7,950 bases of DNA from Alphaproteobacteria bacterium (lineage in GTDB: Bacteria > Pseudomonadota > Alphaproteobacteria > JAJTHO01): the NCBI GenBank assembly GCA_021297975.1, contig JAJTHO010000134.1:1-7950 (forward strand), read 5' to 3'. Shown piece after piece: positions 7,200-7,950 of this stretch. The first letter of the stretch is position 1. Every line of letters starts with the position of its first letter. Under the pieces are notes generated by a model. The model ran no database searches, had not been told where the DNA came from, and saw nothing but the letters and a program-made list of their open reading frames with translations. The position numbers were made by a program, and so were the translations under genes.

Positions 7200-7607
7200 T
7201 TATTTCTGTTTCTTTTTAAACATATCCAGCATGCGCTGGGTGACGACAAAGCCGCCAAAGATGTTAATGCTGGCCAAAACCACGGCGAGGAAAGCAAGCC
7301 ATTTCGGCAAGCCCTCAACGTTGACGGGCCCTAAGGCAAGGAGCGCGCCCACCACGATAACCGAGGAAATCGCGTTGGTAACGCCCATCAGCGGGGAATG
7401 CAGCGCCGGGGTGACTTTCCAGACGACGAAATAGCCGACGAAGCAGGCCAGCGCAAAAATGGTGAGCAGCAGAACAAAGCCGCCTTCATGGCCGCCCGCT
7501 GCGGGCAAGGCAGAGATGTTGTCGGTGAGCTGGCCAAGTTGCTCAAGCAACGTATTGGCGGTGTTGGAAAGCTGTTCGGATTGTTTGACGATATCGTCGC
7601 GGTTCAT
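7200..7607 (-). CDS. pntAB: NAD(P) transhydrogenase subunit alpha 2 (PntAB)
   Basis: This is the small membrane subunit that corresponds to the C-terminal membrane part of E. coli PntA, a separate gene in alphaproteobacteria such as Rhodospirillum rubrum. It is complete at 135 aa, the normal size. A polar N-terminus (about 1-40) is followed by three membrane helices: around 43-62 (GGFVLLLTIFALACFVGYFV), 70-92 (PLMGVTNAISSVIVVGALLAL) and 102-122 (KWLAFLAVVLASINIFGGFV). A lysine-rich end, MFKKKQK, lies in the cytosol. HSPLMGVTNAIS is the conserved family segment. The ATG at 7607 is preceded by a strong AAGGAG (7621-7616) that overlaps the TAA of pntAA; the gap is 12 nt. The 12-nt gap to pntB and the same stop/Shine-Dalgarno overlap suggest translational coupling along the operon. 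Confidence 0.97.
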   Translation of the reverse strand: MNRDDIVKQSEQLSNTANTLLEQLGQLTDNISALPAAGGHEGGFVLLLTIFALACFVGYFVVWKVTPALHSPLMGVTNAISSVIVVGALLALGPVNVEGLPKWLAFLAVVLASINIFGGFVVTQRMLDMFKKKQK

Positions 7608-7619
7608 GGCGAAAACTCC

Positions 7620-7950
7620 TTACGCGGCGTTGAATTGGGGGTGAACGATGCTGCCGGCATGGGTGAGCACGCAGCCTTTGAGAATATCATCATCAAGCTT
7701 GATAACGAATTTCTTGGTTTCTTTGTCCCAGAAGGTGGTTAGCAGGGTGAGGATGTTTTTGGCATAGAGGGAGCTTGCATCCTGCGGAATGCGGCTTGCC
7801 CAGTTGGTGTAGCCGACAACGGTTACGCCGCTGCTCGTTTTGATAACTTCGCCGGCTTTGGTGGCGGCGCAGTTGCCGCCGCGCTCGGCTGCTAAATCAA
7901 CGACAACACTGCCGGGTTTTAAGGCCGTTAGCATGTCATCAGTAATCAGG
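7620..7950 (-). CDS. pntAA: NAD(P) transhydrogenase subunit alpha 1 (PntAA), C-terminal part
   Basis: Only the last 110 codons are in the window; the N-terminus continues past the right edge. PntAA is the soluble NAD(H)-binding domain dI, which docks on the membrane part and passes hydride to NADP bound on PntB. The visible part starts LITDDMLTALKPGSVVVDLA, then AERGGNC, the conserved end of the second Rossmann lobe. GYTNWASRIPQDASSLYAKNILTLL follows, another dI signature. It ends HPQFNAA with TAA at 7622-7620, so the membrane helices of E. coli PntA are not fused here. The methionine at 7934 is internal: the frame stays open and family-like up to the edge. It is the first gene of the three-gene pnt operon. 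Confidence 0.96.
   Translation of the reverse strand, partial: LITDDMLTALKPGSVVVDLAAERGGNCAATKAGEVIKTSSGVTVVGYTNWASRIPQDASSLYAKNILTLLTTFWDKETKKFVIKLDDDILKGCVLTHAGSIVHPQFNAA

Overview
The window looks like chromosomal housekeeping DNA from an alphaproteobacterium. The main clue is the transhydrogenase, which is split into three genes (pntAA, pntAB, pntB) in the arrangement known from Rhodospirillum rubrum. The RecA and FtsK sequences also read as alphaproteobacterial. I cannot place the organism more narrowly from this sequence alone.

Layout. At 1-1970 (minus) is the N-terminal 656 codons of the DNA translocase FtsK, cut by the left edge. Diverging from it at 2085 (plus) is a UbiH/UbiF/VisC-type flavin hydroxylase of ubiquinone synthesis. 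Its conserved C-terminus is displaced by an apparent one-base frameshift near 3216-3218. The shifted frame runs through a 111-bp palindromic element (3291-3401) that can fold as a four-armed cloverleaf. A complete recA follows at 3495-4538 (plus). Converging on recA, with a 9-bp gap, is a small unidentified multi-pass membrane protein (4548-5102, minus, GTG start).

The stretch 5103-5789 has no gene that I can support. It holds an AT-rich candidate promoter for the membrane protein and a dense run of perfect or near-perfect inverted repeats between 5240 and 5740. These could belong to an unrecognised structured RNA. The right side (5790-7950, minus) is the proton-translocating NAD(P) transhydrogenase operon: the end of pntAA, then complete pntAB and pntB. 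Both junctions are 12 nt, and the Shine-Dalgarno sequences overlap the preceding stop codons.

Functionally, FtsK (chromosome segregation at division) and RecA (recombination and repair) handle DNA. The flavin hydroxylase (ubiquinone) and the transhydrogenase (NADPH from NADH and proton-motive force) belong to respiratory and redox metabolism. I see no defence system, phage, IS element or CRISPR array. The most interesting parts are the cloverleaf element with the adjacent ubiH frameshift, and the hairpin-rich gap downstream of pntB.
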